A stretch of 27,686 nucleotides of DNA from an uncultured Clostridium sp. (GTDB lineage: Bacteria > Bacillota > Clostridia > Clostridiales > Clostridiaceae). Made by a program: the position numbers and the translations under genes. Of the stretch, positions 1-7,069 are shown one piece after another (within the stretch, counting starts at the first letter, position 1; each line of letters opens with the position of its first letter). A model generated the notes under the pieces. That model made no database searches. It was not told where the DNA came from and saw only the letters and a list, made by a program, of their open reading frames with translations. The stretch lies in NCBI RefSeq assembly GCF_934754925.1, contig NZ_CAKVJA010000034.1, forward strand, positions 1-27,686, in the 5' to 3' direction.

Positions 1-479
1 GTAGATAAGTCAACACCTTGAGGAACTGTATTATCAATACCTGGAACCGCACTCACTCCTTGTAATTCCAACATTGAAACAATAAGCATTGGTTTTCCAA
101 ATATATCATTTAACTTGTCTAAATTTTCTTCTTTCTTAGTATCTAGCTTATAGATACTTTCATTTTTTAATTCAGGATAATCTTTTAAATACTTATTATA
201 CTCATCTTGATTAAGATTATTTTTATCTAATAAAGTATAATTCTCCTCTACAACTTTTTTTTCATCATCTTTCATGAAAATAAATAACTTTTCCATTTCT
301 GATGATTTAATAACTTTAGGAACAGCATTTTCTACTCCGCCTTGTTGTATTCCCACATTAACTATATTAGACATATAGTCTGGTAATGACAAATCACATA
401 TAGCTTGAACAAATAAAAATGCTATGGCAATTATCATTGAACCAACAAAAGGCTTTAAGTGTTTTAATAAATTACGCAT
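1..479 (-). CDS. ABC exporter, fused permease/ATPase, N-terminal part only
   Basis: The reading frame is open from an ATG at 479 to the window edge, giving the first 159 residues with no stop. A GGAGAGGAG ribosome binding site sits just before the ATG. The protein begins MRNLLKHLKPFVG, followed by a hydrophobic helix (about residues 10-30) and then LSLPDYMSNIVNVGIQQGG. That stretch is typical of the first membrane helix of heterodimeric MsbA/LmrA-type exporters of Firmicutes. A long charged segment (about 60-125) follows, as expected for the extracytoplasmic loop of this subgroup. The ATPase domain lies outside the window. The gene diverges from marR, and such pairs usually form a drug- or peptide-export module in which the MarR protein represses both. 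The substrate is unknown. Confidence 0.85.
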   Translation of the reverse strand, partial: MRNLLKHLKPFVGSMIIAIAFLFVQAICDLSLPDYMSNIVNVGIQQGGVENAVPKVIKSSEMEKLFIFMKDDEKKVVEENYTLLDKNNLNQDEYNKYLKDYPELKNESIYKLDTKKEENLDKLNDIFGKPMLIVSMLELQGVSAVPGIDNTVPQGVDLS

Positions 480-517
480 AAGCTCTCCTCTCCTTATTTT
501 AATTTAATATATTTCTA

Positions 518-546
518 TTTTTATAATAATTATATTTTTATAACTA
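518..546. repeat. 29-bp near-palindromic operator, copy 1
   Basis: This 29-bp block is identical to 572-600. Its core is an imperfect palindrome bounded by TTATAA on both sides; 18 of 23 positions match their own reverse complement. It covers the -10 of the exporter promoter. I infer that it is a binding site for the adjacent MarR protein, because MarR dimers usually bind such AT-rich palindromes in divergent intergenic regions. Confidence 0.65.
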
Positions 547-557
547 TTTTCTGTCAA
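529..557 (-). promoter_or_regulatory. Sigma-A promoter of the ABC exporter
   Basis: On the minus strand, TTGACA (557-552) and TATAAT (534-529) are separated by exactly 17 bases, so both hexamers and the spacing are consensus. The -10 hexamer lies inside the first copy of the 29-bp repeat, so a protein bound there would block RNA polymerase. Confidence 0.8.
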
Positions 558-571
558 TACAAAATGTTATT

Positions 572-600
572 TTTTTATAATAATTATATTTTTATAACTA
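572..600. repeat. 29-bp near-palindromic operator, copy 2
   Basis: This is an exact second copy of 518-546, in direct orientation with a 54-base offset. It ends four bases before the -35 hexamer of the marR promoter. Position and exact duplication suggest a second MarR site that would autoregulate marR. Confidence 0.65.
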
Positions 601-604
601 CATA

Positions 605-633
605 TTGTAAACTATTTTTTAATAGATTATAAT
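605..633 (+). promoter_or_regulatory. Sigma-A promoter of marR
   Basis: TTGTAA (605-610) and a perfect TATAAT (628-633) are separated by 17 bases. The hexamers lie about 30 bases upstream of the marR start codon. Confidence 0.7.
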
Positions 634-663
634 ATTATCGATTATTATTGTAAGGAGGTTAAC

Positions 664-1104
664 ATGACTACTTTAAATTTAAATGATATATCAGATAATT
701 TATATTTATTATTATTCTCTCTCAATAAGCATATTTTTAATCCTAATGCTCTTACAAAAAAATTTAATATTCCACATTCACATATAAAGGTATTATTTTA
801 TTTAATTCATAATGGACCTATTTCTATTTCTAAAATGGCAAAAGAACTTTGTATCTCTAAGCCTAATATGACACCTGTAATTGATAAATTAGTAGAAGAA
901 GGACTAGTTACTAGAGATTATGATCCTACGGATAGGAGAGTTATCTTAATACAAACTACACCCAAAGCTCTTGAATTCTTAAGGAGTGGTCAAGAATATA
1001 TTAAAGAAGTAATAAAAGAAAAACTTGCTCCTTTAAATGAAGAAGATATAAGTACATTGTCATCATCCTTAGATACGTTGTTAACTATAATAAAGAAATT
1101 TTAA
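664..1104 (+). CDS. MarR-family transcriptional regulator
   Basis: This 146-residue protein has the usual MarR length. A helical N-terminal dimerisation segment is followed by a winged helix at about residues 38-105. The recognition helix region reads ELCISKPNMTPVIDKL, and the wing contains DPTDRR, the hallmark of the family. A strong AAGGAGG site lies upstream of the ATG. It diverges from an ABC exporter, and two copies of a 29-bp palindrome separate the genes. It is therefore probably a local repressor of the exporter and of itself, released by a ligand that is likely an export substrate. The ligand cannot be read from the sequence. Confidence 0.9.
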   Translation: MTTLNLNDISDNLYLLLFSLNKHIFNPNALTKKFNIPHSHIKVLFYLIHNGPISISKMAKELCISKPNMTPVIDKLVEEGLVTRDYDPTDRRVILIQTTPKALEFLRSGQEYIKEVIKEKLAPLNEEDISTLSSSLDTLLTIIKKF

Positions 1105-1151
1105 CATTCCTATTATACTATGTTTTAAAATTAAAAAAATTGTTAAAAAAT

Positions 1152-1189
1152 AAAAGTTCACCTTGATATTTCTATCAAAGTGAACTTTT
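1152..1189. terminator. Bidirectional terminator between marR and the permease
   Basis: A 17-base-pair stem with one mismatch (1152-1168 with 1173-1189) closes a four-base loop. The stem starts with AAAAGTTCAC and ends with GTGAACTTTT, so it provides A/T runs on both strands. It separates the convergent marR and permease genes. Confidence 0.85.
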
Positions 1190-1196
1190 CTAAAAC

Positions 1197-2504
1197 TTAT
1201 ATAAATACAAATTTTAATATAAATACTATTCCAACTGCTACTGTTCCCCAACCGATTTCTTTCCATTTACCAGTAAATAATTTTAATAGTATGTATGATA
1301 CAACACCAAATACTATACCATCTGATATTGAATATGAAAATGGCATCATTATTATTGTTAAGAATGCTGGAATTGCTTCTGTATAATCTTCTAAGTTTAA
1401 TTCCTTTATATTCTCAATCATAAATAATCCTACAATAACTAAAACTGAAGCTGTAACTGCTGAAGTAATTACTCCAAATATAGGTGATAAGAATAATGCT
1501 AAGAAAAACATAAATGCTGTAGATACTGCTGTTAATCCAGTTCTTCCACCTTCTGCTACACCTGAAGCACTTTCAACAAAAGTACTAACTGTACTCGTTC
1601 CAAGGCATGCACCTACTGTAGTTCCTACTGCATCTGCTAAAAGAGCTTTTTTAATATTTGGCACCTTACCATCTTTATCTAACATGTTTGCCTTTGTCGC
1701 TACACCTACTAAAGTTCCTATGGTGTCAAACATATCCATAAATAATAATGTAAATAATACTATTACCATATCCCATGAGAATATATTATGCCATTCAAAT
1801 TGCATAAATGTTGAACTAATTGATGGTGGCATACTAAATATTTTATGCGGAATATCTATTACTCCCATTGGTATTCCTATTGCTGCTGTTAGTATCATCC
1901 CTAAGAATAAAGCACCTTTAACTTTTCTTGCTACTAATATACCTGTAATAACTATTCCTATTATTGCCAAAAGCCCTGCACCTGATGTAATATTCCCTAA
2001 TGCTACTATTGTTCCTCCATCTGCTGGGTGAACAACTATTCCAGCTCCTTCAAGACCAAGTAATGCTATAAATAGTCCTATTCCAACAGAAATAGCTCGT
2101 TTAATATTTATTGGAATTGAATCAACAATAGCTTCCCTTATATTAAACACTGTTAATAACACAAATATTAATCCTTCTAATAAAACTGCAGTTAATGCAA
2201 ATTGATATGAATATCCCATTGATAAAACTACAGTATATGCAAAGAATGCATTTAATCCCATACCCGGAGCTTGGGCAAAAGGTAATTTAGCATATAACCC
2301 CATTATTAATGTTGCAATTATTGCTGATACTGCAGTTGCTGTAAATACAGCTCCTGAATCCATTCCTGCAGCTGATAAAATCGAAGGATTTACTATTAAT
2401 ATATATGCCATAGTCATAAATGTAGTAATCCCAGCTATAAGTTCTGTTTTAACATTTGTATTATTTTCTTTAAGTTTAAAGAAATTATCTAAAAAACTAT
2501 TCAT
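1197..2504 (-). CDS. NCS2-family nucleobase permease (AzgA/PbuG-like)
   Basis: This 435-residue, very hydrophobic protein has about 12-14 predicted membrane segments. The N-terminal region MTMAYILIVNPSILSAAGMD and the later segment PFAQAPGMGLNAFFAYTVV are characteristic of the AzgA-like branch of NCS2, which imports guanine, hypoxanthine or adenine by proton symport. The motif LLFMDMFDTIGTLVGVA further supports this branch. The start ATG is preceded by AAGGAGATTG. It is a single-gene unit ending in the terminator shared with marR. I looked for a purine riboswitch in the leader and did not see the conserved core. The family call is firm, but the exact base transported is an inference. Confidence 0.93.
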   Translation of the reverse strand: MNSFLDNFFKLKENNTNVKTELIAGITTFMTMAYILIVNPSILSAAGMDSGAVFTATAVSAIIATLIMGLYAKLPFAQAPGMGLNAFFAYTVVLSMGYSYQFALTAVLLEGLIFVLLTVFNIREAIVDSIPINIKRAISVGIGLFIALLGLEGAGIVVHPADGGTIVALGNITSGAGLLAIIGIVITGILVARKVKGALFLGMILTAAIGIPMGVIDIPHKIFSMPPSISSTFMQFEWHNIFSWDMVIVLFTLLFMDMFDTIGTLVGVATKANMLDKDGKVPNIKKALLADAVGTTVGACLGTSTVSTFVESASGVAEGGRTGLTAVSTAFMFFLALFLSPIFGVITSAVTASVLVIVGLFMIENIKELNLEDYTEAIPAFLTIIMMPFSYSISDGIVFGVVSYILLKLFTGKWKEIGWGTVAVGIVFILKFVFI

Positions 2505-2578
2505 TAATACAATCTCCTTTTTATCTCTTGTAATTTAAATCTACTAACTCCTCACCTAAGTAACGAGTTTACTTTTAT

Positions 2579-2606
2579 ATAATATCAGAAATTTTTAAAA
2601 AGCCAA
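2579..2606 (-). promoter_or_regulatory. Candidate promoter of the NCS2 permease
   Basis: On the minus strand TTGGCT (2606-2601) and TATTAT (2584-2579) are 16 bases apart; the -35 is weak. The remaining intergenic sequence up to 2764 is almost pure A/T, with one ACGAAC (2615-2620) and one TTCG (2642-2645) resembling halves of a PurR box. I see no gene in 2505-2841. Confidence 0.4.
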
Positions 2607-2764
2607 TAGTTTTTACGAACATTTTTTATTTTTTTTATTTTTTCGTTCATATTTAATTACTTTTCCACATATTTTTTACTTTTTATTATCTATATGAAAT
2701 ATATTTTTTATATTTGGTTGTCGATATATATAATATTCATTAAAAATAAGAAGAAACTTTTTAA

Positions 2765-2792
2765 TTTACTTTTTTTTTAAAAGTGGTATAAT
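2765..2792 (+). promoter_or_regulatory. Promoter of the zinc-uptake operon
   Basis: TTTACT (2765-2770) and a perfect TATAAT (2787-2792) are 16 bases apart. Transcription would begin near 2799, immediately before a 17-bp palindrome, and run through znuA, znuC, znuB and the regulator gene. Confidence 0.65.
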
Positions 2793-2806
2793 ATCTATTA
2801 TAATTG

Positions 2807-2823
2807 CAAATTATTATCATTTG
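2807..2823. promoter_or_regulatory. Fur/Zur-type operator palindrome
   Basis: The sequence CAAATTATTATCATTTG is a 17-bp palindrome in which 14 of the 16 non-central positions match their partner. It lies at about +8 to +24 of the predicted transcript and ends about 20 bases before the znuA start. Fur-family repressors bind AT-rich palindromes of this kind. A Fur-family gene closes the operon, so feedback repression under zinc sufficiency is the natural inference. Confidence 0.6.
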
Positions 2824-2841
2824 ACTTTAGGAGGACAAGTT

Positions 2842-3828
2842 ATGAAATTCAAATTTACAAAATTACTAATATTACTTATTTCAACATCTTTATTGTTCAT
2901 AGGATGTAATAATAATTCAGATTCAAATGTAATTACCGATGATGATACTTTAAATATAGTAACTTCTTTTTATCCACTATACATATCAACAATTAATATT
3001 ACAAAAGATATCCCAAACGTTAATGTTACAAACATGACTAAATCTCAAACAGGTTGTCTTCATGATTATCAGCTTACCCCTCAAGATCTAAAAACATTAG
3101 AAAATGCTGATATTCTAGTTGTAAATGGTGCTGGAATGGAATCTTTCCTAGATAGTATAATTTCACAATACCCTAATCTTAAAATAATTAATGCAACGGA
3201 AGGTCTTGATCTCTTAGAAGACGATACCCATAGTCATGATCACGATGAACACGATCATGATGAACACGATCACGATGAACACGATCATGATGAACACGAT
3301 CATGATCATGAGTATAATGCTCATGTATGGGTTAGCGTAACTGGTAATATAGAAGAGGTTAAAAATATTTCTTCTCAACTTGAAAACTTAGATCCTGAAA
3401 ATAAAGCTTCTTATGAAGCAAATGCTAATACTTATATTGCTAAATTAGAAGATTTAAAAAGTGAAATGCATGAAGAACTAGATAATTTACCAAATAGGGA
3501 CATTATCACGTTCCATGAAGCATTTCCTTACTTTGCTGAAGAATTCAACTTAAACATAGCTGGTGTTATTGAAATAGAACCTGATTCTGAACCATCAGCA
3601 AAAGAAATTGAAAATATAATTAATACTGTAAAAGAAAAAAATATCAAAGCTTTATTTACCGAACCTCAATACTCTTCTAAGGTTGCAGAAACTATCGCTG
3701 TTGAAACTGGTGCTACAGTCTATGAATTAGATCCTATAGTAACAGGGGATTCTACTCCTAATGCTTATGATGACTATATAAATAAAATGAAAAAAAATCT
3801 TGATGTATTAAAAGAGGCGTTAAAATGA
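2842..3828 (+). CDS. znuA: Zinc ABC transporter substrate-binding lipoprotein
   Basis: This 328-residue ZnuA/AdcA-type lipoprotein captures zinc outside the membrane and delivers it to ZnuB. The lipobox LFIGC places the lipidated cysteine at residue 22. I chose the ATG at 2842 because a TAGGAGGA site precedes it; an in-frame TTG at 2821 lies within the operator and has no such site. Predicted metal ligands are the His of GCLHDYQLTP, the His of NAHVWV and the His of FHEAFPYF, with an acidic residue near the C terminus. Between the first two lies a His/Asp-rich loop (about residues 131-155) built from a 15-bp tandem repeat. Such loops are typical of zinc rather than manganese binders. It overlaps znuC by four bases (ATGA). 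Confidence 0.93.
   Translation: MKFKFTKLLILLISTSLLFIGCNNNSDSNVITDDDTLNIVTSFYPLYISTINITKDIPNVNVTNMTKSQTGCLHDYQLTPQDLKTLENADILVVNGAGMESFLDSIISQYPNLKIINATEGLDLLEDDTHSHDHDEHDHDEHDHDEHDHDEHDHDHEYNAHVWVSVTGNIEEVKNISSQLENLDPENKASYEANANTYIAKLEDLKSEMHEELDNLPNRDIITFHEAFPYFAEEFNLNIAGVIEIEPDSEPSAKEIENIINTVKEKNIKALFTEPQYSSKVAETIAVETGATVYELDPIVTGDSTPNAYDDYINKMKKNLDVLKEALK
3238..3297 (+). repeat. 15-bp tandem repeat encoding the His/Asp loop of ZnuA
   Basis: Four units of GATCAYGATGAACAC each encode DHDEH. Units 1 and 3 are identical, and units 2 and 4 are identical, so the array also reads as two copies of a 30-bp block. This points to recent expansion by slippage or unequal recombination in a metal-binding loop. 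A partial unit continues to about 3312. Confidence 0.9.
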
Positions 3829-4619
3829 TAAAAAAGGCTAACTTTAATAAAAATAATAGTTGTAATAACTTTTGTTGCACAAAAATAGAAAACTTTTCTG
3901 TCACTATTGGTAATAATAAAATACTTAAAGATGTAAATCTCCACATTCATTGTGGAGAACTTACATCTATAATTGGGCCAAATGGTGCTGGTAAAAGCAC
4001 ACTACTTAAGGCCTTACTTGGAGAAGTTAAGCATTCTGGGAACTTAAGTTTTATTGGTCAAAATGATGATAAATATCATCAACCTATAATTGGGTATGTT
4101 CCTCAATATTTAACCTTCGATAAAGACACTCCTATTAGTGTACTTGATTTATTTGTCTGTTGTAAGACTTCAATGCCTTCATGGTTAAAACCTAGAAAGA
4201 AAATTCGTGAAGATGTCTTAGAAAGTCTGAAAAGAGTAAAAGTTCCTCATTTAATAGATAGACGTCTTGGAGCTTTATCTGGTGGGGAACTACAAAGAGT
4301 TTTACTTGCATTAGCACTTGATCCAATTCCTAATATATTACTATTAGACGAACCTGTATCAGGAGTGGATCAAAACGGATTAGAATTGTTTTATGAAATA
4401 CTTATGGATATCAAAAAAAATTATGATTTATCAATTATCTTAGTCTCTCATGATTTAGATTTAGTTTATAAATATTCTGATCGTGTAGCACTTGTAAATG
4501 GTACAATAGTTTGTTCCGGTACTCCAAAACAAGTTTTTAACAACCCTGCTACACAAAAAATATTTGGATTATCATTAAATCATTCTAACGAAGACTCATC
4601 TAAAACAGGAGGCATTTAA
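3825..4619 (+). CDS. znuC: Zinc ABC transporter ATP-binding protein
   Basis: This 264-residue ABC ATPase powers zinc import with ZnuB and ZnuA. Walker A is GPNGAGKST (residues 51-59), the Q-loop lies in GYVPQYLTF, the signature is LSGGELQR, Walker B is ILLLDEP and the switch histidine is in LVSHDLD. Its ATG overlaps the znuA stop as ATGA, which implies translational coupling. The N-terminal extension before the fold is unusual in carrying Cys13, Cys17 and Cys18 within NSCNNFCCTK. These could bind metal, but this is speculation. The family assignment rests on sequence and operon context. Confidence 0.93.
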   Translation: MIKKANFNKNNSCNNFCCTKIENFSVTIGNNKILKDVNLHIHCGELTSIIGPNGAGKSTLLKALLGEVKHSGNLSFIGQNDDKYHQPIIGYVPQYLTFDKDTPISVLDLFVCCKTSMPSWLKPRKKIREDVLESLKRVKVPHLIDRRLGALSGGELQRVLLALALDPIPNILLLDEPVSGVDQNGLELFYEILMDIKKNYDLSIILVSHDLDLVYKYSDRVALVNGTIVCSGTPKQVFNNPATQKIFGLSLNHSNEDSSKTGGI

Positions 4620-4622
4620 GAT

Positions 4623-5465
4623 ATGTTTGATTCTATATATAATTTTATTCATTTAATACTGCCATTCCAATGGCTATCCTTTGATTTTATGAAAAATGCT
4701 TTTTTAGCTATTTTAATAGTTACTCCTCTTTTCGGAATTTTAAGTACTATGGTTGTTAGCAATAAGATGTCTTTCTTTGCTGATTCTTTAGGTCATGGAG
4801 CTTTTACAGGAATAGCTATTGGAATTCTTTTAGGTGGTCTTGATCCAATGTGGGGAGCAACGTTGTTTTCAATTTGCTTTGCAGTATCTATAACAATCAT
4901 AAAAAATAAAGGAACTTCATCTACTGATACAATAATAGGTGTTTTCTCATCTACTGCAATAGCCTTAGGTTTAGTACTTATGAGTTTTTCTAGTAGCTTA
5001 AATAAATTTTCATCGTACTTAGTAGGAGATTTACTTAGCATAACTCAAAAGGAGATTATTTTACTATTTGTTGTATTCATTGTGGTTATCATACTTTGGG
5101 CTTTAATATTTAATAAATTACTTATAACAAGTTTAAATCCCTCTCTTGCAAATAGCCGTGGAATGAACACATTATTAATAGAAATTATATTTACTTGCAC
5201 TATAGCTGTTATAGTTACTTTAACAGTAAGATGGGTAGGTTTATTAATAATAAATTCCCTTTTAGTTTTACCTGCTGCTGCAGCTCGTAATATTTCTAAA
5301 AATGTTCGCCAATATCATTTATTTTCAGTATTAATTGCTATATTCTCTGGTATTACAGGATTAATAATTTCCTATTATTTAAATACAGTTACAGGTGCAA
5401 CAATTGTTCTTGTTTCATCAGTAATATTCTTTATCACTTTAATTATTAGGCGTAAATTTGTATAA
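4623..5465 (+). CDS. znuB: Zinc ABC transporter permease
   Basis: This 280-residue membrane protein of the ABC-3 family has about eight hydrophobic segments and forms the zinc channel with ZnuC. Family features include MSFFADSLGHGAFTGIAIG near residue 55 and a late LLIINSLLVLPAAAARN segment, which is typical of ZnuB/AdcB/MntB permeases. An AGGAGG site lies inside the end of znuC, and three bases separate the two genes. Zinc rather than manganese is inferred from the His-rich partner protein and the downstream Zur-like regulator. Confidence 0.92.
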   Translation: MFDSIYNFIHLILPFQWLSFDFMKNAFLAILIVTPLFGILSTMVVSNKMSFFADSLGHGAFTGIAIGILLGGLDPMWGATLFSICFAVSITIIKNKGTSSTDTIIGVFSSTAIALGLVLMSFSSSLNKFSSYLVGDLLSITQKEIILLFVVFIVVIILWALIFNKLLITSLNPSLANSRGMNTLLIEIIFTCTIAVIVTLTVRWVGLLIINSLLVLPAAAARNISKNVRQYHLFSVLIAIFSGITGLIISYYLNTVTGATIVLVSSVIFFITLIIRRKFV

Positions 5466-5495
5466 TATAAATAAATAATGCCTGGAGGTAATAAA

Positions 5496-5933
5496 TTGGA
5501 TAATGAAATCAACTTTAGTGATATACTTAAATCAAAAGGATTGAAAGTAACTAAACACAGAACTTCTGTACTTCAGATATTATCTGAAAGTACACAGCCT
5601 CTTAGTGCTGAAGAAATTTATTCAAAATTAAAAGAAAACTCAATTTCTATAAATTTGTCATCAATTTATAAAATATTAGATTCTCTCTCTAATAAAAATG
5701 TAATTTCTAAATGTATTTTAGGTGACGATAATAAAACTTCATATGAAATGAATACTTCCGAACATAGACATCACTTAATTTGTAAACAATGCAGAGAAGT
5801 GTTTCCTATAACTGATTGTCCTCTATGTATTTATGAAAAACATCTTAGAGATGATATGGATTTTGATGTGACCGAACACCGATTAGAAATATATGGTTAT
5901 TGTAAAAATTGCAAAAAAATGACTAAGGAGTAA
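5496..5933 (+). CDS. zur: Fur-family regulator, probably zinc-responsive Zur
   Basis: This is a 145-residue Fur-family repressor. The N-terminal winged helix (about residues 5-80) contains KVTKHRTSVLQIL and LSSIYKILDSLSNKNVI. The dimerisation domain has the metal-site motif EHRHHLICKQC and a final CKNC, which together supply the two CxxC pairs of the structural zinc site. An additional CPLC lies between them. I prefer the TTG at 5496, seven bases after TGGAGG (5483-5488). The in-frame ATG at 5478 would place that ribosome site inside the gene. It is the last gene of the zinc operon, so it probably controls its own operon through the palindrome at 2807. Another Fur-family metal specificity cannot be excluded. 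Confidence 0.88.
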   Translation: MDNEINFSDILKSKGLKVTKHRTSVLQILSESTQPLSAEEIYSKLKENSISINLSSIYKILDSLSNKNVISKCILGDDNKTSYEMNTSEHRHHLICKQCREVFPITDCPLCIYEKHLRDDMDFDVTEHRLEIYGYCKNCKKMTKE

Positions 5934-5953
5934 AACCTCTCTTAGTCATTTTT
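5915..5953. terminator. Bidirectional terminator after zur
   Basis: A 13-bp perfect stem (AAAAATGACTAAG, 5915-5927, with 5941-5953) overlaps the last codons of zur. A/T runs flank it on both sides, so it can end both the zinc operon and the convergent galM transcript. Confidence 0.85.
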
Positions 5954-5959
5954 CATTTA

Positions 5960-7021
5960 CTATTCTTTTATAATTCCCATTTTATAAATAGTAGTATGAT
6001 TATACTCTTGTCCAGCTTCTAATATAACATTAGAAAATCCCGAATGATGTAAACTATCTGGAAAGTATTGTGTTTCAAGGCATAAGCCTTGTCTCTTCTT
6101 ATATCTTACTCCACCCTTTCCAATTTCATTTTCATTTAAAAAGTTACCTGTATAGAATTGTATTCCAGGCTTTGTGGTAAATACTTCTAGCGTTCTTCCA
6201 CTCTTTTCCTCTACAACTTCTGCAACCTTCTTTAACTCGCCTGTATAATCATCAACAATCCAATTATGATCATATCCTTTTCCATTAATTAATTGATCAT
6301 ATTCTTTTTCTATATCCAATCCAATATATTTTAACTTACTAAAATCCATTGGTGTTCCTATTACACTTCTTATTTCACCAGTTGGTATACTTTCAGAATC
6401 TGTTGCAGTTATATTTTTTGAATGAATTCTAACTTTGTGATCTAATATATCTCCAGAATCATGTCCTTTTAAGTTAAAATATGAATGATTGGTCAAATTT
6501 AAAACTGTACTTTTGTCAGATTTACCATAGTAATTAATAACTAACTCATTTTTATTTGTTAGTTTGTACTCTACTATAACTTGTAAATTTCCTGGATAAT
6601 TCTCTTCACCATCTTTACTTAAATATGATAACTTTAAGTACTCTCCATCTTCATCTGCTAAAATCTCTGAATCCCATACTACTGTATTAAATCCATTAAC
6701 TCCACCATGAAGATGATTATTACCATCATTTTTTGCAAGGTTATATCTTACTCCATCTACTTCAATTTCAGCTTTTCCAATTCTATTAGCACAGCGTCCA
6801 ATAACAGCACCAAAATATGTTGTAGTAGTCTTATAATCTTCAAAATTATCATATCCCAAAACAATATCATCTTGTTTTCCGAATTTATCGCTTGTAAATA
6901 GTGATAATATAATACCTCCATAGTTTGTAATTTTTATAGTTGTATCCTTATTAGCTAATGTATAAATATAAATTTCTTTACCATTAACTTTGTTTAATAG
7001 TTTATCTCTTTGTATTCTCAT
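5960..7021 (-). CDS. galM: Aldose 1-epimerase (mutarotase)
   Basis: This 353-residue galactose mutarotase interconverts the alpha and beta anomers of D-galactose and D-glucose, feeding alpha-galactose to GalK. Motifs in order are GRCANRIGKAE, NNHLHGG (active-site His), NLTNHSYFNLKG (second His), GYDHNWIVDD and the C-terminal LETQYFPD carrying the general-base Glu. It has no signal peptide, so it is cytoplasmic. The ATG at 7021 is chosen because GGAGGGGA lies seven bases upstream; a longer in-frame ATG at 7036 lies upstream of that site. It follows the nucleotidyltransferase gene by 48 bases and is probably co-transcribed with it. galT and galK are about 14 kb away. Confidence 0.94.
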   Translation of the reverse strand: MRIQRDKLLNKVNGKEIYIYTLANKDTTIKITNYGGIILSLFTSDKFGKQDDIVLGYDNFEDYKTTTTYFGAVIGRCANRIGKAEIEVDGVRYNLAKNDGNNHLHGGVNGFNTVVWDSEILADEDGEYLKLSYLSKDGEENYPGNLQVIVEYKLTNKNELVINYYGKSDKSTVLNLTNHSYFNLKGHDSGDILDHKVRIHSKNITATDSESIPTGEIRSVIGTPMDFSKLKYIGLDIEKEYDQLINGKGYDHNWIVDDYTGELKKVAEVVEEKSGRTLEVFTTKPGIQFYTGNFLNENEIGKGGVRYKKRQGLCLETQYFPDSLHHSGFSNVILEAGQEYNHTTIYKMGIIKE

Positions 7022-7069
7022 TGTTATCCCCTCCATTAATACACCTATATAATATTTTTATACACCATA

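Noticed and set aside
2505..2760. Possible purine riboswitch in the leader of the NCS2 permease
   Set aside because: I looked for the conserved three-way-junction core on the minus strand and did not find it; the leader is A/T-rich with no matching loops.
2821..2841. Upstream TTG as the znuA start
   Set aside because: It would put residues ahead of the signal peptide and lies in the operator palindrome; AGGAGG sits at the right distance from the ATG at 2842.
3238..3312. Regular repeat resembling a short CRISPR-like array
   Set aside because: The units are contiguous, have no spacers and are in frame, encoding a His/Asp loop typical of zinc-binding proteins.
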